A model generated the notes under the pieces. It was given only the letters and a program-made list of their open reading frames with translations. It was not told the origin of the DNA and did not search any database. Made by a program: the position numbers and the translations under genes. From NCBI GenBank assembly GCA_009760855.2, contig WPIO01000038.1, positions 1 to 64,000 of the forward strand: a stretch of DNA of 64,000 nucleotides, written 5' to 3'. Below, in pieces: positions 23,901 through 34,029 of the stretch (the first letter of the stretch is position 1; every line of letters starts with the position of its first letter). The stretch is from Cristatella mucedo (lineage: Eukaryota; Bryozoa; Phylactolaemata; Cristatellidae).

Positions 23901-25190
23901 GCTAAAGCCTCACAAAGCAGATGGAGTCATCCTTGATTGTCTTTGGCTAGTAAGAGTACACGTAGAATGCGCTTCCTTCCAGGAAGAGAGGCAAATACTT
24001 GTGCCAGACTGTCGGATTGACACCGCACAGCTCGAGCCTCCGCTCGGATTTAAGCAGTCAAGTTGCAAAGTCATCACCGACTTGAAAATGCTCAAGCAAC
24101 ATTGCTGTAGGCCACCACCCCCACCTCCACCCTACCACTCACAGTCTAGGCCAAGGCCACTAACTACAGACCACATGTATTATTATAGCCCTGGTGTAAG
24201 GTTACGTTTCATTATTGCCAAATTTGATCTTGAGATCGAGGGAATATTTGCTAATTTGAGATGTAGGTGGCTTATGGGTCAATGGCTGTTATTTACTTGT
24301 TTCTATCGTTTATTTTATTTCGGCCGCATCGCGGAGGGGGGCGACCACTCAGTGCGCAGCAACGCCAGAATGAGAGAGCTTGCGTAATTGACGGGAGCGA
24401 ATTTTGCGAAATTCGCAGCCGGACGCAGAGGCGGTGCAGAGGGCGAGCGGTCTATGTGGAGGCGGTGGCTGCGAAGTTCACCTCAATAGCTCCACGGCTA
24501 GCCCTGCAAATGAGTGCTTAGAGAGTGGCGATCTCCTCCGTGGCTACGGGAGACGGCGGTCGTCGTAGCTCACAGCTCAGTCTGCGCTTAGCCGACGAGA
24601 TTTAGCGTCTGAAGTAGCGCGAGAGGCTACAGCACCTAATCTCGTCACGCGCGAGGCCAACCGAATTCGGCCGACAGAGGAGCACGCCGATCGCCATGAC
24701 CCTCCTCCCCCCACTGGCACACGTGCATGCTCCGCTCTTCCGCCTCTCTTCGCGGCCTCAGCACGTGTCCTCCGGCGGCTGCGGCCCGCAGGTCGGGCAC
24801 GGCCGCCCGCACGGTCTTCCTACCTTCGCTTCTGTAATCTTTCCTGACGAACAAGTAGCCTCCGAAGCCGCTGCCGTCTGGGAACGTCGCAAAAAATGCG
24901 GTGCCGACGATCGAGTTGCCCAGGGTGGCGCACAGCCAGCCTCCCGGGTAGGCGTCGTGCAGGGCACGATGAAAGTCCAGCGAAGGCAAAGTCGACCACT
25001 CATCATCCTCCAACATCATGGAGCAGGCGGTCGCCATCTCGTCGCGTCGCAACGACCGTATCGTTATAGGGGCTCGATGCGCACGGCAGTGGCGCAATGA
25101 AGTGCAGAGGAAGCCCCCACAGGTCAGTTGTAGCAAAGACGATGGCCGTATTGCACAACGGCGAAGCAGATGAAATATGCTGGCGTACAT
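20057..25190 (-). CDS. GNAT-family N-acetyltransferase (two exons)
   Basis: Exon 1 is 25190-24824 and exon 2 is 20700-20057, with the stop at 20059-20057. The donor is G|GTAGGA and the acceptor is CTGTCTTTTAG|GC. Both are phase 1 and rebuild a Gly codon, giving RSEGVG. That is the R/Q-x-x-G-x-G/A acetyl-CoA-binding motif of GNATs. The predicted protein is 336 aa. Residues 1-45 are Arg-rich without acidic residues, resembling a mitochondrial presequence. The N-terminal GNAT half contains PITIRSLRRDEM, GGWLCATLGNSIVGTAFF and GGYLFVRKDYR. The second half contains MKHLVALNLRNGF and CYQIAPLYADD, a layout recalling GNATs with a YitH/Acetyltransf_18-type C-terminal domain. The substrate is unknown. 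The start at 25190 is one choice; an in-frame ATG at 25328 gives 46 more residues. The 4.1 kb intron holds retroelements. Splicing is inferred and not observed. Confidence 0.8.
20905..20981. repeat. (GA)n microsatellite
   Basis: An almost uninterrupted AG run of about 38 units with one AAAG interruption. It lies in the GNAT intron, about 200 bp from the exon 2 acceptor. Confidence 0.95.
21925..22220 (+). repeat. LTR of a gag-only element, same family as the solo LTR at 38.9 kb
   Basis: GCAGCGTCCGTGTAAATAAA followed by TGTCTTTGAGCCCGCTTC matches the minus-strand LTR at 38913-39239 closely. AATAAA is the likely polyadenylation signal. The LTR ends at ATACA (22220), directly followed by AGCTATTTCG. 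The 5' boundary is uncertain; GGTTTATGGGTCAATAGC near 21935 recurs imperfectly at 24266. Confidence 0.65.
22221..23295 (+). pseudogene. gag-like ORF with Glu-rich degenerate repeats (gag-only element)
   Basis: The plus-strand translation gives a capsid-like segment (FAASLPDSVQEDYAWLRATL, then VKAFPSPE) at 22430-22510. After frame breaks, a long run of short degenerate repeats follows (TRELAVSNREAMAFVREVV; AMKAGETLATKVCEMLAMQS) up to about 23295. The same two-part layout, capsid core plus short Glu-spaced repeats, occurs in the minus-strand element at 25.6-27.4 kb. No protease, RT or integrase follows. It lies in the intron of the GNAT gene, opposite in strand. A Gypsy-derived gag is the best assignment, and the repeat domain is not one I know. 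Confidence 0.6.
23530..23717 (+). mobile_element. LINE-A fragment (C-terminus and start of 3' UTR)
   Basis: TATGCATCCAAAGACTGGAA matches the LINE-A stretch before the stop codon. GTCCCTGTGATTCGTTCTTT and the GCATGCTGACCCTGTG stretch match its 3' UTR. The hairpin tail is absent. Confidence 0.75.
23815..23893 (-). repeat. tRNA-like SINE head, degraded
   Basis: The minus-strand sequence CTCTGTGGGTAAAGCGCGGC, then CTGAGTTAGTAAACGCTCGT and CGAATAGAGG has the spacing of an A box and B box. It resembles the head of the SINEs at 47.5, 48.3 and 61.6 kb (AAGGTGCTCGC...GAGTTCGTGG). No body was recognised. Confidence 0.35.
24266..24640. other. Unassigned part of the GNAT intron
   Basis: The start resembles the LTR at 21.9 kb (CTTATGGGTCAATGG). 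The rest is GC-rich without a recognisable gene. Confidence 0.3.
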
Positions 25191-25609
25191 ACTGGCTGTC
25201 GAAGCAGTCGTGTGTGCTGCTCCGGAGCACGTGGCGATAATTGAGAAGAGAGTGGATAGAGTGTGTACAAGGGAACGCACTGGCAAGAGTTCATTTGATG
25301 ACCAAGGGCGTGCCGGCAGGAAGCGCACCCATTGGGCGGATGGAACGTCGGAGCGGGCGGTACTGCGTTATTGAAATGGCACGCCCATATCGTCACCTCG
25401 TCGAAAGGAGGATGTTCAGACTAAGGTAGTACAATTCCTCTATTCCAAAGTGGCGCTGCACACTCTCCCCTCTAGACGGCTCTCAGCGCGAGACAGCGAG
25501 CCAACTGCTCCGCCATGCGTCTCCATCCCGTCAGTATGCGTCGCAACTCCGGCGCTCAAGGTCAGGCAGCTATAATTGCAGGACGCAGCGAGCTCCTCTC
25601 TGAGCTCCT

Positions 25610-27424
25610 TGTAGTTTGGTTCGCCCATCAGAGAGCCAGCCGATGAACAACGCCAACGGTTTATTGCACAAGGCACGGAGCAGCAAGACGCACGACTGCC
25701 TTCGCCCCCTTCTCACACTGGAGCCTCTTCAACCCCGGCTGTCCCTCGGCCGACCCCGATGGTGAATCCATCATCTATTAACCAGCAGGTTATCGGCCTG
25801 TGTCAACGCCTCATCAGAAGCTGACCACAGCTGTACACCGGCCCCTCTCGGGTATGCTCCCACCAGCTGTTGAGGAAAGGAGCTGTACCAGCCTGCATAC
25901 AATTGAACTACACGCCCCCTTGACTTTAAGGTCACATTTGAAGCACCAACACGTGTAGCTGCAATGTACCGGGCAGCATTGAGCGAGCCAAGCCTCTACA
26001 AATCCGACACTACACATGCAGTGCCGTATCGGCATAGCAGCCAACATCAATAGCCGACCCCACAGGCGGGCTTGCTACCTTACAGCTGCTCGCAGGGGGC
26101 GCGCTGGTGCACGGCCTTTCGCGACCAGCCGGCAACGTGAGCCACCGGCCATCGTCGCCGAGCTGACGCCCACAGCCTCCGCTTTGCTGACCTCGGCCGC
26201 CGGCGCTCCATACGATTCTGCCGCCACGTTCGACATGCGCAGCTGCTTCTCCGGCCTGCACAGCCTCTCCAACCTTCACAGTCACTCCGTCCCGAGCTGA
26301 CTCCCAGTACTGTTCAGACTCTCCGGCATGTGCGGACTCTTCGGTCTGCACAGTCTCTGCGGCCAGCACACTCTCCTGTCTGGACAGTCTCGCCATCCTG
26401 TGCTGACTCCCCGTGCTGCACAGACTCTCCGGTGTGCGCCGCGTCACAGCCCACCGGCTGGTCGCACTCCAACGTCGCCTTCATGGCTTGCACTCCATCG
26501 CAGGCCAATGCCGACTCTGTCGTGGACACCGCCGACTCTGCCGCTGACGCCGCCGCCTTCCTCGTGGACACCGCCGCCTCTTCGTGCATCGCCTCACTCT
26601 CTGTTGCCTCGGCCTCACCGCTGACCGTTGCCTCACACAACGCCGTTGCTTCGTAGAACACCATCGCAGCCTGACCAACCGTCACCGCTTTGAGAGCCGT
26701 TGCCTGCCACCACGGCGTGGCAGCTTGACAAACTTCTGTCGCCTGGCACACAGTCGGTGATCGCTGCTGCCGCTTCCGGTCGCTCCTGTCGTCCCTCTCA
26801 GTCCGACCAGCCTTTACCCGATCAGCGTGCAGCAATCGCGCTCTATCGGCCGGCGAGGTGAATGCCCTCACAAGGGCCTCTCGAAGCTTGTCATTGTCAT
26901 TCTGAACTGCCTGCGGGAGCCCCGAGACAAACGTGAAGGCCCCGCCTTGCATAGCAAAGAGCAAAAACAAGTGCCACTCACTCGGTTCGTAGTTACTTGT
27001 TTGATCTCCCTCTCTAAGTTCAGTAGCCAGCCAACGAAGTATCCGAAGCCATCGAAGCCTAGGAACGATGCACAAGACATCTCCCAGAGCGTCATCGGCT
27101 CCATCCCACGAAATAGCTTGTGCTTTGATTCGCCTTGCACAAAGAACGCCCGCACAGAACCAACACCAACAATTGATTCTACTACTCACAGAGCAGAGGG
27201 AGCACGATTTCACTTGCCCCCTTCTCACACTCGAGTCTCCTAGTCCCCAGCTGTCCCTTGGGCGACCCCGATGGTGAATCCACCATATTTTCACCAGCTT
27301 GTTTTTGGCCTGTGTCAACGCCTTATTAGAAGCTGACCACAGCTGTACACCGGCCCCTCTCAGAGATGCTCCCACCAGCTGTTGAGGAAAGGAGCTGTAC
27401 CAGCCTGTATACAATCGAACTACA
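25610..27424 (-). mobile_element. Complete gag-only LTR retrotransposon (TR-GAG-like, 1.8 kb)
   Basis: The two LTRs are 27119-27424 (5') and 25610-25912 (3'). On the plus strand they begin TGTAGTTTGGTTCGCC (TGTGCTTTGATTCGCC in the other copy) and end GAACTACA. The short terminal inverted repeat is TGTAGTT/AACTACA. The element is flanked on both sides by CTCCT (25605-25609 and 27425-27429), a 5 bp target-site duplication. A purine tract (AAGGGGGCG) precedes the 3' LTR. The internal region is only 1206 bp, far too short for pol, and holds one gag-like ORF. It is inserted in the 3' LTR of the older Gypsy. It would need enzymes from another element to move. A solo LTR of the same family lies at 31649-31925. 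Confidence 0.85.
25990..27105 (-). pseudogene. gag-like ORF with short Glu-rich tandem repeats
   Basis: It starts near 27101 (ATGGAGCCGATG), with capsid-like text FLGFDGFGYFVGWLLNLERE. After one frameshift near 26980, EWHLFLLFAMQGGAFTFVSG, LPQAVQNDNDKLREALVRAF and a basic linker follow. From about 26700 down to 26200 the protein consists of degenerate 6-7 residue repeats spaced by Glu (for example GESVQHGESAQDGETVQTGE). A second frameshift lies near 26330. The repeats recur in the gag-like ORF at 22.4-23.3 kb. The capsid part fits Gypsy gag. The repeat part has no family I recognise and could form a coiled coil. Confidence 0.6.
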
Positions 27425-28825
27425 CTCCTCCCTGGCAAACCACAGAAGAGTGGCTTGGCCAAAACAAATAAGCCGGCAGCCGCCAAAGCTGACGTAAACC
27501 AAACGCCACTAAAGTATCTAACTATAAACTAAACGCTACGGTGATCTAAACGTCAAAAATGACACACCGTGGCGTGTCTCTGACAAATGAAATCCCAGCC
27601 AGAAATAGTTCAGCGTATGTTATTTAAAATTATTTATAAATATTAAAATTTATTGAAAGCAAAGTGCATCCCACAGGCAGCCCGGTAATACAGGACGAAA
27701 TCGGCGAACAGAGCCCTCCGTTGTGCGGTCATAGCCATGATGAGTTACAACCGGCTAGTTCGTGTCGTCGATGCGTGCACGATCAGCGTCAGGGACTGGT
27801 CCATCTAGATCAGCTGCTGTCTCCTGCAGAGCGAGCACGTCAGAGACCTGCTGGCGCATTCCGTCTTATTCAATGCCGTCTTCAGGCCCGACGCCGGTTA
27901 CCCGGCCGTGGACAAGTAGTAATGCGGAGTGCACCCATTGGATTCGCGAATGCACGTTGCCCAAGTGAGTCAGCTCCCGTTCAGCAAGTGTGTCTTCCTC
28001 GTAGCATACCACTGGACTTACCGTGGACTTTTCCCACTGGTATTTGTGGAGCTGCCGGCTTGGCGCTCCGGGCAGCGGGCACCAAATTGTACCAAACGAC
28101 CTAGCCTGAAGCATTTCCGCCGCTTCATGCCGCCATGCTTGTAATAGTGCGGTGATTCGATTCAACAGTCCCCGACGGTCGCTTGGCACATAGGAAAATG
28201 TCACAAATGTCGAAAATTCACGGTAACGCCCTAAAGCTCCCGCAGCTGCATTGTGTGACAACAGCGGCCGGGCCGGACCACAAGCTAGCGTATTATATGC
28301 TCCAGCTCTTTGACCAATTCTGCGGTGCCCTCGTTCTGCAGTCGCCGAAAAATCGCGAAACTACTCGGCTCACATTCTACAACGGTCAAGTACGGCTCAC
28401 CGCGAAAATGCGTCACATCGCTCGCTAGCCTGTGCCAATTGCTAGCACAGAAAAGCTATCCTGGCTTCATGACTCGGGTGCCAGATTAAACGATCTGCAG
28501 TGGAAGCACGATCGCACCACACTCACAACCTGACTGCGTGTGATCTTTGAGTCTGGGAAGGTCGGTTGAGCAAGGCTCAGATCTCGATGAACGCCGAAGT
28601 GGTGCTTCGCGTGGAGGGCTCGGAGGTCAGTCGTTTTGCGAAACCTCTTCCATTAATTGATGTGGTGTCCACGCCGGCTTCGATCAACCGATATCAGCGA
28701 TTGTGCACGTGAGCTAGGCGACCTACTTTGTCCTAGCTAGACCGAACAAGGCAAACAGATGTGTGCAGACTGCATTCTAGAATCGTCTCGCCAAATAGGG
28801 TCAGACGTCGACATGTTAACGCTTC

Positions 28826-30597
28826 TCCAATAATAATAATAATAATAATATTCCACTTGATAAAGCGCCCTCAGAGAACTTAATCTCTTTCTAGGCGCTT
28901 TACATTTGCTGCAAAGTGATACGCAATAGATTAGTAAGTAAAATCATGCTTGAAAAACAAACAAAATGAATAACATGGTTAGGGGTTACATGCACTGGGT
29001 CAGCATGCAAATGTGGTTAGTGGCAGCATGAACAGTGTCAGCACGCATAAGCACATCGAGGACGAATCACAAGGACCCACTAAATGCTTTCCTAAATAGG
29101 TATGTTTTTATGTTTCTTTTAAATGTCGTCAGGTCAGGGGATGTTCTGATGCAGGTCGGGAGGGAGTTCCAGGCTGTGGGAGCATACGAGCTAAATGCAC
29201 GGTCTCCAAAGGATTTAAGGTTTGTACGAGGTATTTCTAGACTGTTGGATTCCTAAAGCGAGTGGTACGATGCTTTGCCTGATGGGGTAGTATATCTGAA
29301 AGATAGGCTGGAGCCATAGAATGAAGGGACCTAAAAGTGAGCGACAAAACCTTGAAGTCAATCCGTTGCTTGACTGGTAACCAGTGCAGGTCGGCGAGAA
29401 GTGGAGTAATGTGGCAACTGCGACGCTCACGACAGACAAGCCTAGCTGCAAAGTTTTGCACCAGCTGCAATCGCCTGATCGCACATGCTGGTAGGCCAGT
29501 AAGCAGTGAGTTGCAGAAGTCGAGACGAGATGTCACGAATGCATGGACCAACTTGGACGTGGTATCCTTATCTAAACAAGCCCTAATTTTAGCAATGTTG
29601 TGAAGCTGAAAATAGGCTGATTTGACTGTGGAGCTGATGTGGTCGTCTAACGAGAGGTCGCTTTGGAATATGACACCTAGATTTCGAGCTGACGCAACTG
29701 GAAATATGCTGGCAGAGCCAATTTTGAAAGTCAGCCTTTCCAATTTCTGAATAGCACTAGGTTTGCCCATAACTAGTAAGTTAGTTTTATCATCGTTTAG
29801 TTTTAGAAAATTTGCTGCCATCCATGATTGGATGTCATCAATGCATGCAGCAAGTGAGTTGAGAGAATTTGAGGTGCTCGAAGGCTGGGAGGGATCAAAG
29901 CAAAGGTACAACTGAGTGTCATCCGCATAGAAGTGAAAGCCTAGATTGTGCTTGGCAATCACATCAGCGAGAGGGAGAGTATAAACGGTGAAAAGGACCG
30001 GACCTAGCACAGAGCCCTGAGGTACTCCATATTTTAGAGGTACTTCAGATGATCTTTGTCCATTCACGTCAACACTCTGGAGTCTCCCACTGAGATAGGA
30101 CCTGAACCACTGCAGAGCAGTGCCAGTGATGCCCAGGCGAGATGAGAGGCGCTCTAGAAGTACTTTGTGATCGATGGTATCAAAAGCTGCCGAAAGATCG
30201 AGCAAAACAAGAAGAGACACTCTACCCATGTCTGCATTCCTAAGTAGGTCGTTGTATACCCGAAGCAATGCTGACTCTGTGGAGTGATTAGCTCTAAAGC
30301 CAGACTGAAACTTACTAGCAAGGTGTGAGGTTTCGATATACGAGTTCAGCTGGTCTGCCGCGACCCGTTCCAGTGTCTTTGATAGGAATGGTAGAAGGGA
30401 GACTGGGCGGTAGTTGCCTAAGTTCTCTTGGTCTAGTGTAGCTTTCTTGAGAAGTGGCCTGACTACAGCTTTTTTGAAAGGTGCTGGGACCTGACCTGAG
30501 GCTAATGACATATTAATGATGTTGGTTATGCATGGCAGCAGCAGATCAATGCAACGTCCAAGCCCTCGCGATGGCACTGGCTTATCACCGAGCACAG
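28826..30597 (-). mobile_element. LINE-A, best-preserved copy (5'-truncated)
   Basis: The insertion lies between two parts of the Gypsy RNase H/integrase region. Its 3' end has the hairpin tail and AAT repeats on the plus strand (28826-28930). It starts within the ORF2 N-terminal part of the RT, so it is 5'-truncated, as expected for target-primed reverse transcription. The 3' UTR carries the GCATGCTGACC repeats. Confidence 0.9.
29237..30595 (-). CDS. LINE-A reverse transcriptase, open frame of 452 codons
   Basis: The frame is open from 30595 to 29237, although its Met is internal to the original ORF. RT motifs occur in order: [17 protein letters not shown] (about residue 62), [68 protein letters not shown] and [13 protein letters not shown] with the catalytic Asp pair. 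The thumb and C-terminal region follow ([38 protein letters not shown]). A one-base shift near 29245 (CGTACCACTCGC) ends the frame early compared with other copies, which continue PRTNLKSFGDRAFSSYAPKA. The endonuclease domain is absent because of 5' truncation. The product would reverse-transcribe LINE RNA at a nicked target, but this copy is probably inactive. Confidence 0.85.
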   Translation of the reverse strand: MLGDKPVPSRGLGRCIDLLLPCITNIINMSLASGQVPAPFKKAVVRPLLKKATLDQENLGNYRPVSLLPFLSKTLERVAADQLNSYIETSHLASKFQSGFRANHSTESALLRVYNDLLRNADMGRVSLLVLLDLSAAFDTIDHKVLLERLSSRLGITGTALQWFRSYLSGRLQSVDVNGQRSSEVPLKYGVPQGSVLGPVLFTVYTLPLADVIAKHNLGFHFYADDTQLYLCFDPSQPSSTSNSLNSLAACIDDIQSWMAANFLKLNDDKTNLLVMGKPSAIQKLERLTFKIGSASIFPVASARNLGVIFQSDLSLDDHISSTVKSAYFQLHNIAKIRACLDKDTTSKLVHAFVTSRLDFCNSLLTGLPACAIRRLQLVQNFAARLVCRERRSCHITPLLADLHWLPVKQRIDFKVLSLTFRSLHSMAPAYLSDILPHQAKHRTTRFRNPTV

Positions 30598-31648
30598 AGC
30601 CAGCCGAATACTGTAGTGGAATTGGTTACGACGACAACGGTCTTCAGGCCCCATGCTATCGCAAGGTTGACGCCTTTCAGAACCGACTTGAACTCTGACA
30701 CGTTGATATAAGCTGGGTCGTCAGCCTTGCGTAGCCACGACGCGTGCTCTACGACGTTACCGCCAATTTCTTGGTATATCTCCTCATGGTAGTGATACTC
30801 GCGTTCACCAAAGAGGCCCAGTAGTCGTGGGTGGTACTGAGCAAACGCCAGTAACGATCATCAGCGAGGACGTGGCAATAGACTTACTCCGCCATCTCTA
30901 TGAAGTTAGCTCATACCGGTGAATTCCAGCCTTCGCAGGGGACTCTCCGCTTTAAGTAGCTGCACGAAACCCTCAACCAGCCTGCGACAGGAAAGTGTCC
31001 AACTAAATTTGCCGCATCACACAAAATTCTTTCACTTCGTCCGGAGCTGCCCTGCAGCACAGACTGCATAATCGCTGCCCCACACAAGTTGCTTACTATG
31101 ACGCCGCACTCAGTCCCAACACGCGACCGCTCAGCGGCCGGCTTGTATTCGAGACCGAAACCCTGCAACAGTTCGCTGACACGATCTTTCGATAAGATTG
31201 TGGCATTTACTATAACGTCGTGCTCAAAAGAGTCGCTGCCACGACCATGAGTGTATCCATGTATCCATCAATGAGTGTATCCATGTACAGGACTTCCTTG
31301 ACGACGGATGCCGTTATTTTTGGGGCTGCGTTCAACCCAAAGCCGATCCGTGTTAAGCAAAACCGTTTGCTCTTAAATTCAACAGCCTGACAGCACCACA
31401 GCAACTGGTGAATGTGTATTTGTAAATACGTCTTTCTCAGGTCAAGTAGGCTGCAGCACTGGCCCATTTTTCGACAGGAGTACAGCTTCGCCCCGCATAA
31501 GTCGGCTTAAATGGTATCGCTCGATACGGACTCCCGGTAGTTCATTGCCGGCTTCACTTTCTCTTTGCTTGCCTGGACTTCCGCTATTAATGGAATAAGA
31601 CAAGTGCCCTCTGCGGTATACAGTGCAAGCCACCCATGCTGTATCCAC

Positions 31649-31925
31649 TGTGGTTCGGTTCGCCCATCAGAGAGCCAGCCGATGAACAACGCCAACGGTT
31701 TATTGCACAAGGCACGGAGCAGCAAGACGCACGACTGCCTTCGCCCCCTTCTCACCCTAGAGTCTCTTCCCCTCCTCCGGTTGACCCCGATGATTAATCG
31801 AGGACCACAACTGTGCAGCGGCCGATCATGATGGTGAATCCACCATCTGGCCACCAGCGGTTACCGGCCAGTGTCCATGCCACATCACAGGCTCATTAGA
31901 GGAGCCGGCCTACACTCAAACTACA
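31649..31925 (-). repeat. Solo LTR of the gag-only family
   Basis: It begins TGTGGTTCGGTTCGCCC and ends AAACTACA. It is flanked by TCCAC at 31644-31648 and 31926-31930, a perfect 5 bp target-site duplication. About 98 bp (31657-31755) are identical to 25617-25715 in the complete element. It formed by recombination between LTRs or insertion followed by deletion, inside pol of the older Gypsy. Confidence 0.88.
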
Positions 31926-32799
31926 TCCACTTTTCTACCTCTTCCTCATATGCATCTCGAGTGGACGGTGCAATGAGGTAAGACGGTATTTAGTTCTCTA
32001 GCGTAGGGTCGTGTGCGCCATCGTACCACGCCGACAATACCGTCAACGCGCCATTAGCAAACCCCATGGAGAAATCCTTGTTGGTAACCGACAGGGTTGC
32101 ATCAGCATTTATTGACTCACGCAGCCGTTCAGAAAGAGCGCCGCAGCGTTACTCACGGCAAAACTCCACGTTCTCGCCGTCGGCACTGACTAGAATGCCT
32201 CCAAGAAACGGCACGGTGTTCATGCCGAGCAGCAAATCATAGCCGGGCAGGATTTCGGCCACGAGGCAGTTCAGATGCGCTAGTCGCCCGTCAAGGTCGA
32301 CTTCCACGCCGCACATATAACGGCATGCAGTTGTCGTACCGTCCGACACTATGATGGATTCTCGAACAGGCTAAAGCTGAGACGCACAGGCCGATTTTCC
32401 CGGGATATGATGGAACGCTAGCAGCCAGCGTCAACATTCAAGACCCTTCGCTGAGCGCTAGCAAATCAATACAGTTTACGCAAGTTGATTTCGCCACCAC
32501 GGTAAACGCTGTAGCGTAGTAGTAATTCTCAATTCCCTTTAAACATTTTGTGGGTGCGCGCGCTCTGTAACACGCGGCCGCTACTACGGCGCAGCTGGCC
32601 GCATCGAAAGCACACAATTTCCCTACTCAGCTGTGAAACTGTGTGCGCGCAGTGCCTGGCAAAAAGCCCCGGCTCGTTACACAAGAAGTAGACGACACGC
32701 CTCGACAGGATGCGAGACTCGCCCATCATGCTTCTCGCGCCGCTCGCACAGCGCCCAGTGCAAAAACGTTTTCGGCGGGAACAAGCTGTCGGGCCCGCT

Positions 32800-33250
32800 T
32801 AACTACCGCCGGAGAGGCATCTTCGATAGGCTGCCTTCAGTTGAGTTTCAACTGCACCTGGCAGCGCTGCGAGGAATGCACACGTTAGCCATTCTTCGAT
32901 ACCGGCGGCAGCAACATCGGCCGCAGGTGCCACCAGTGATATCAGTCGCTTAAGGTCTGCCGAGTATTCGTCAGCGCTCCCACCTGCACGCAACCGCCTG
33001 CGTAAAAGCTCGTCATGCGCACTAAAGCGATCATGTGAAAACGCCGTGGTCAATGTTTTCTCTTTACCGTGCCATATCTCTTCTTGCCTTCCTCGCTCAG
33101 TCCTTGATAGATCGCCTATAAAGCGCCTCCAGTCAAAACCAGCTGCAACAGCTTCGCCAAGTCGTTGAAATTCTGAAGATCTTCGAAAAGCTCAAATCGC
33201 GCAATCCAGAGTGCGAAGTCTTCGCTACCATCAAACTGAGTGTACTCGTC
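32800..33250 (-). pseudogene. gag pseudogene of the nested Gypsy element
   Basis: Frame 33250-33116 contains DEYTQFDGSEDFALWIARFE, and frame 33053-32799 contains DELLRRRLRAGGSADEYSAD and CAFLAALPGAVETQLKAAYR. Together these read like a Gypsy capsid region. An ATG at 33271 (ATGACGACG) begins the frame shortly after the leader. A frameshift near 33100 breaks it. Confidence 0.7.
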
Positions 33251-33297
33251 GGTGACCTTCATCGTCGTCATTAAGATTACGCCCCTGCGGAATAGCT

Positions 33298-33577
33298 TAA
33301 AGTAATAGCATCCCTTTATTTCAAAGTGGCACCGCACGCTTTCCCTCTAGACGGCTCACGGCGAGACAGCGAGCCAACTGCTCGACCGTGCGTCCCCTTC
33401 CCAACTGCTCCTTATCCTCAGTATGCGGCGTCGCCGCTCCGACATCCAAGGTCAAGGTCAGGAACGCAGCCAGCTCCTCTTCTGTAGAACACCCAGCCGG
33501 TAACTATCGCACGGCCAAAACAACCAAGCCGACCGCCGCCAAAGCCGATGTAACACGCCACCAAAATATTTAACTAT
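33298..33577 (-). repeat. 5' LTR of the nested Gypsy element
   Basis: Shares CTCTAGACGGCTC, AGACAGCGAGCCAACTGCTC and CAGTATGCG with 25440-25560, and CCAAAACAA, GCCGCCAAAGC and TAACTATAAACT with 27450-27540. It is therefore the unsplit counterpart of the interrupted 3' LTR. AGCTATTCCG lies 3 bp inside it. Confidence 0.75.
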
Positions 33578-33589
33578 AAACTGTACAGA

Positions 33590-34020
33590 TGACGTCGGCG
33601 GCAGCGCGACCGCTTTTGACGCCGCGTCTTCGTCGCTAAAGTGGACAGCGCCACGGCAGGCGTCGCGTGGGCGGCTCCTGAGCGCGCTGGGCGCGAGCGC
33701 GAGGAGTCCCATCCTCGGTCGCGGGCGTCGCCTCTTCGGCCGCGGCGGCCGGGCTGGAAGACGGTGAGGACGTGGACAACGTGGAGATAGCGACGGCTGA
33801 CGCGAGCGCCGGCGAAGAGCTGGGCGAGCAAAAGGCGCCGCGCGACCTTGACTCTCGTGCGCTCTCGCGACGGTTCGGTACAACCTCGGTGGCGCTGGCA
33901 GCAGTCGAGGAGAAAACGGCGACGCAGGCGCTGCATATCTATGAAAAACGTAGGTTCAGCTATAGGTGCCGCCGTGCCCTTAGCGGAAAGTCCGACGTAA
34001 TAGCAGCCTGTAGACCGTAA
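33590..34020. other. GC-rich interval with an acidic open frame, unrecognised
   Basis: The plus frame near 33740-34020 has an acidic stretch (GLEDGEDVDNVEIATADASA). The minus frame 34038-33574 is Arg-rich and probably its shadow. Base composition resembles the GC-rich lectin locus, so a host exon is possible. I found no motif or clear splice pair to support it. Confidence 0.2.
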
Positions 34021-34029
34021 AATCTGAAC

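Larger units (their letters stand above)
25425..33577 (-). mobile_element. Gypsy LTR retrotransposon with three nested insertions
   Basis: The 5' LTR is at about 33298-33577. Its homologous 3' LTR is split into 27425-27545 and 25425-25609 by a younger element. Internal blocks on the minus strand are gag (33250-32800), a zinc-knuckle remnant CFRCGQ (near 32600) and retropepsin remnants (32349-32149, LNCLVAEILPGYDLLLGMN). RT follows (31467-31210, LLDLRKTYLQIH, FCLTRIGFGLNAAPKI), then RNase H (about 30880-30600, RKADDPAYINVSEFKSVLKG, then [12 protein letters not shown]). Integrase runs from about 28800 to 27700, with the C-terminal text GRVTGVGPEDGIE near 27890. All frames are broken. A LINE-A (28826-30597) interrupts RNase H, and a solo LTR (31649-31925) interrupts pol. 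Confidence 0.82.

Noticed and set aside
24645..24823. Continuation of GNAT exon 1 past the GTAGGA donor
   Set aside because: The text after KDYRSEG loses GNAT similarity and becomes Arg/Ala-rich, while exon 2 restores the family motif.
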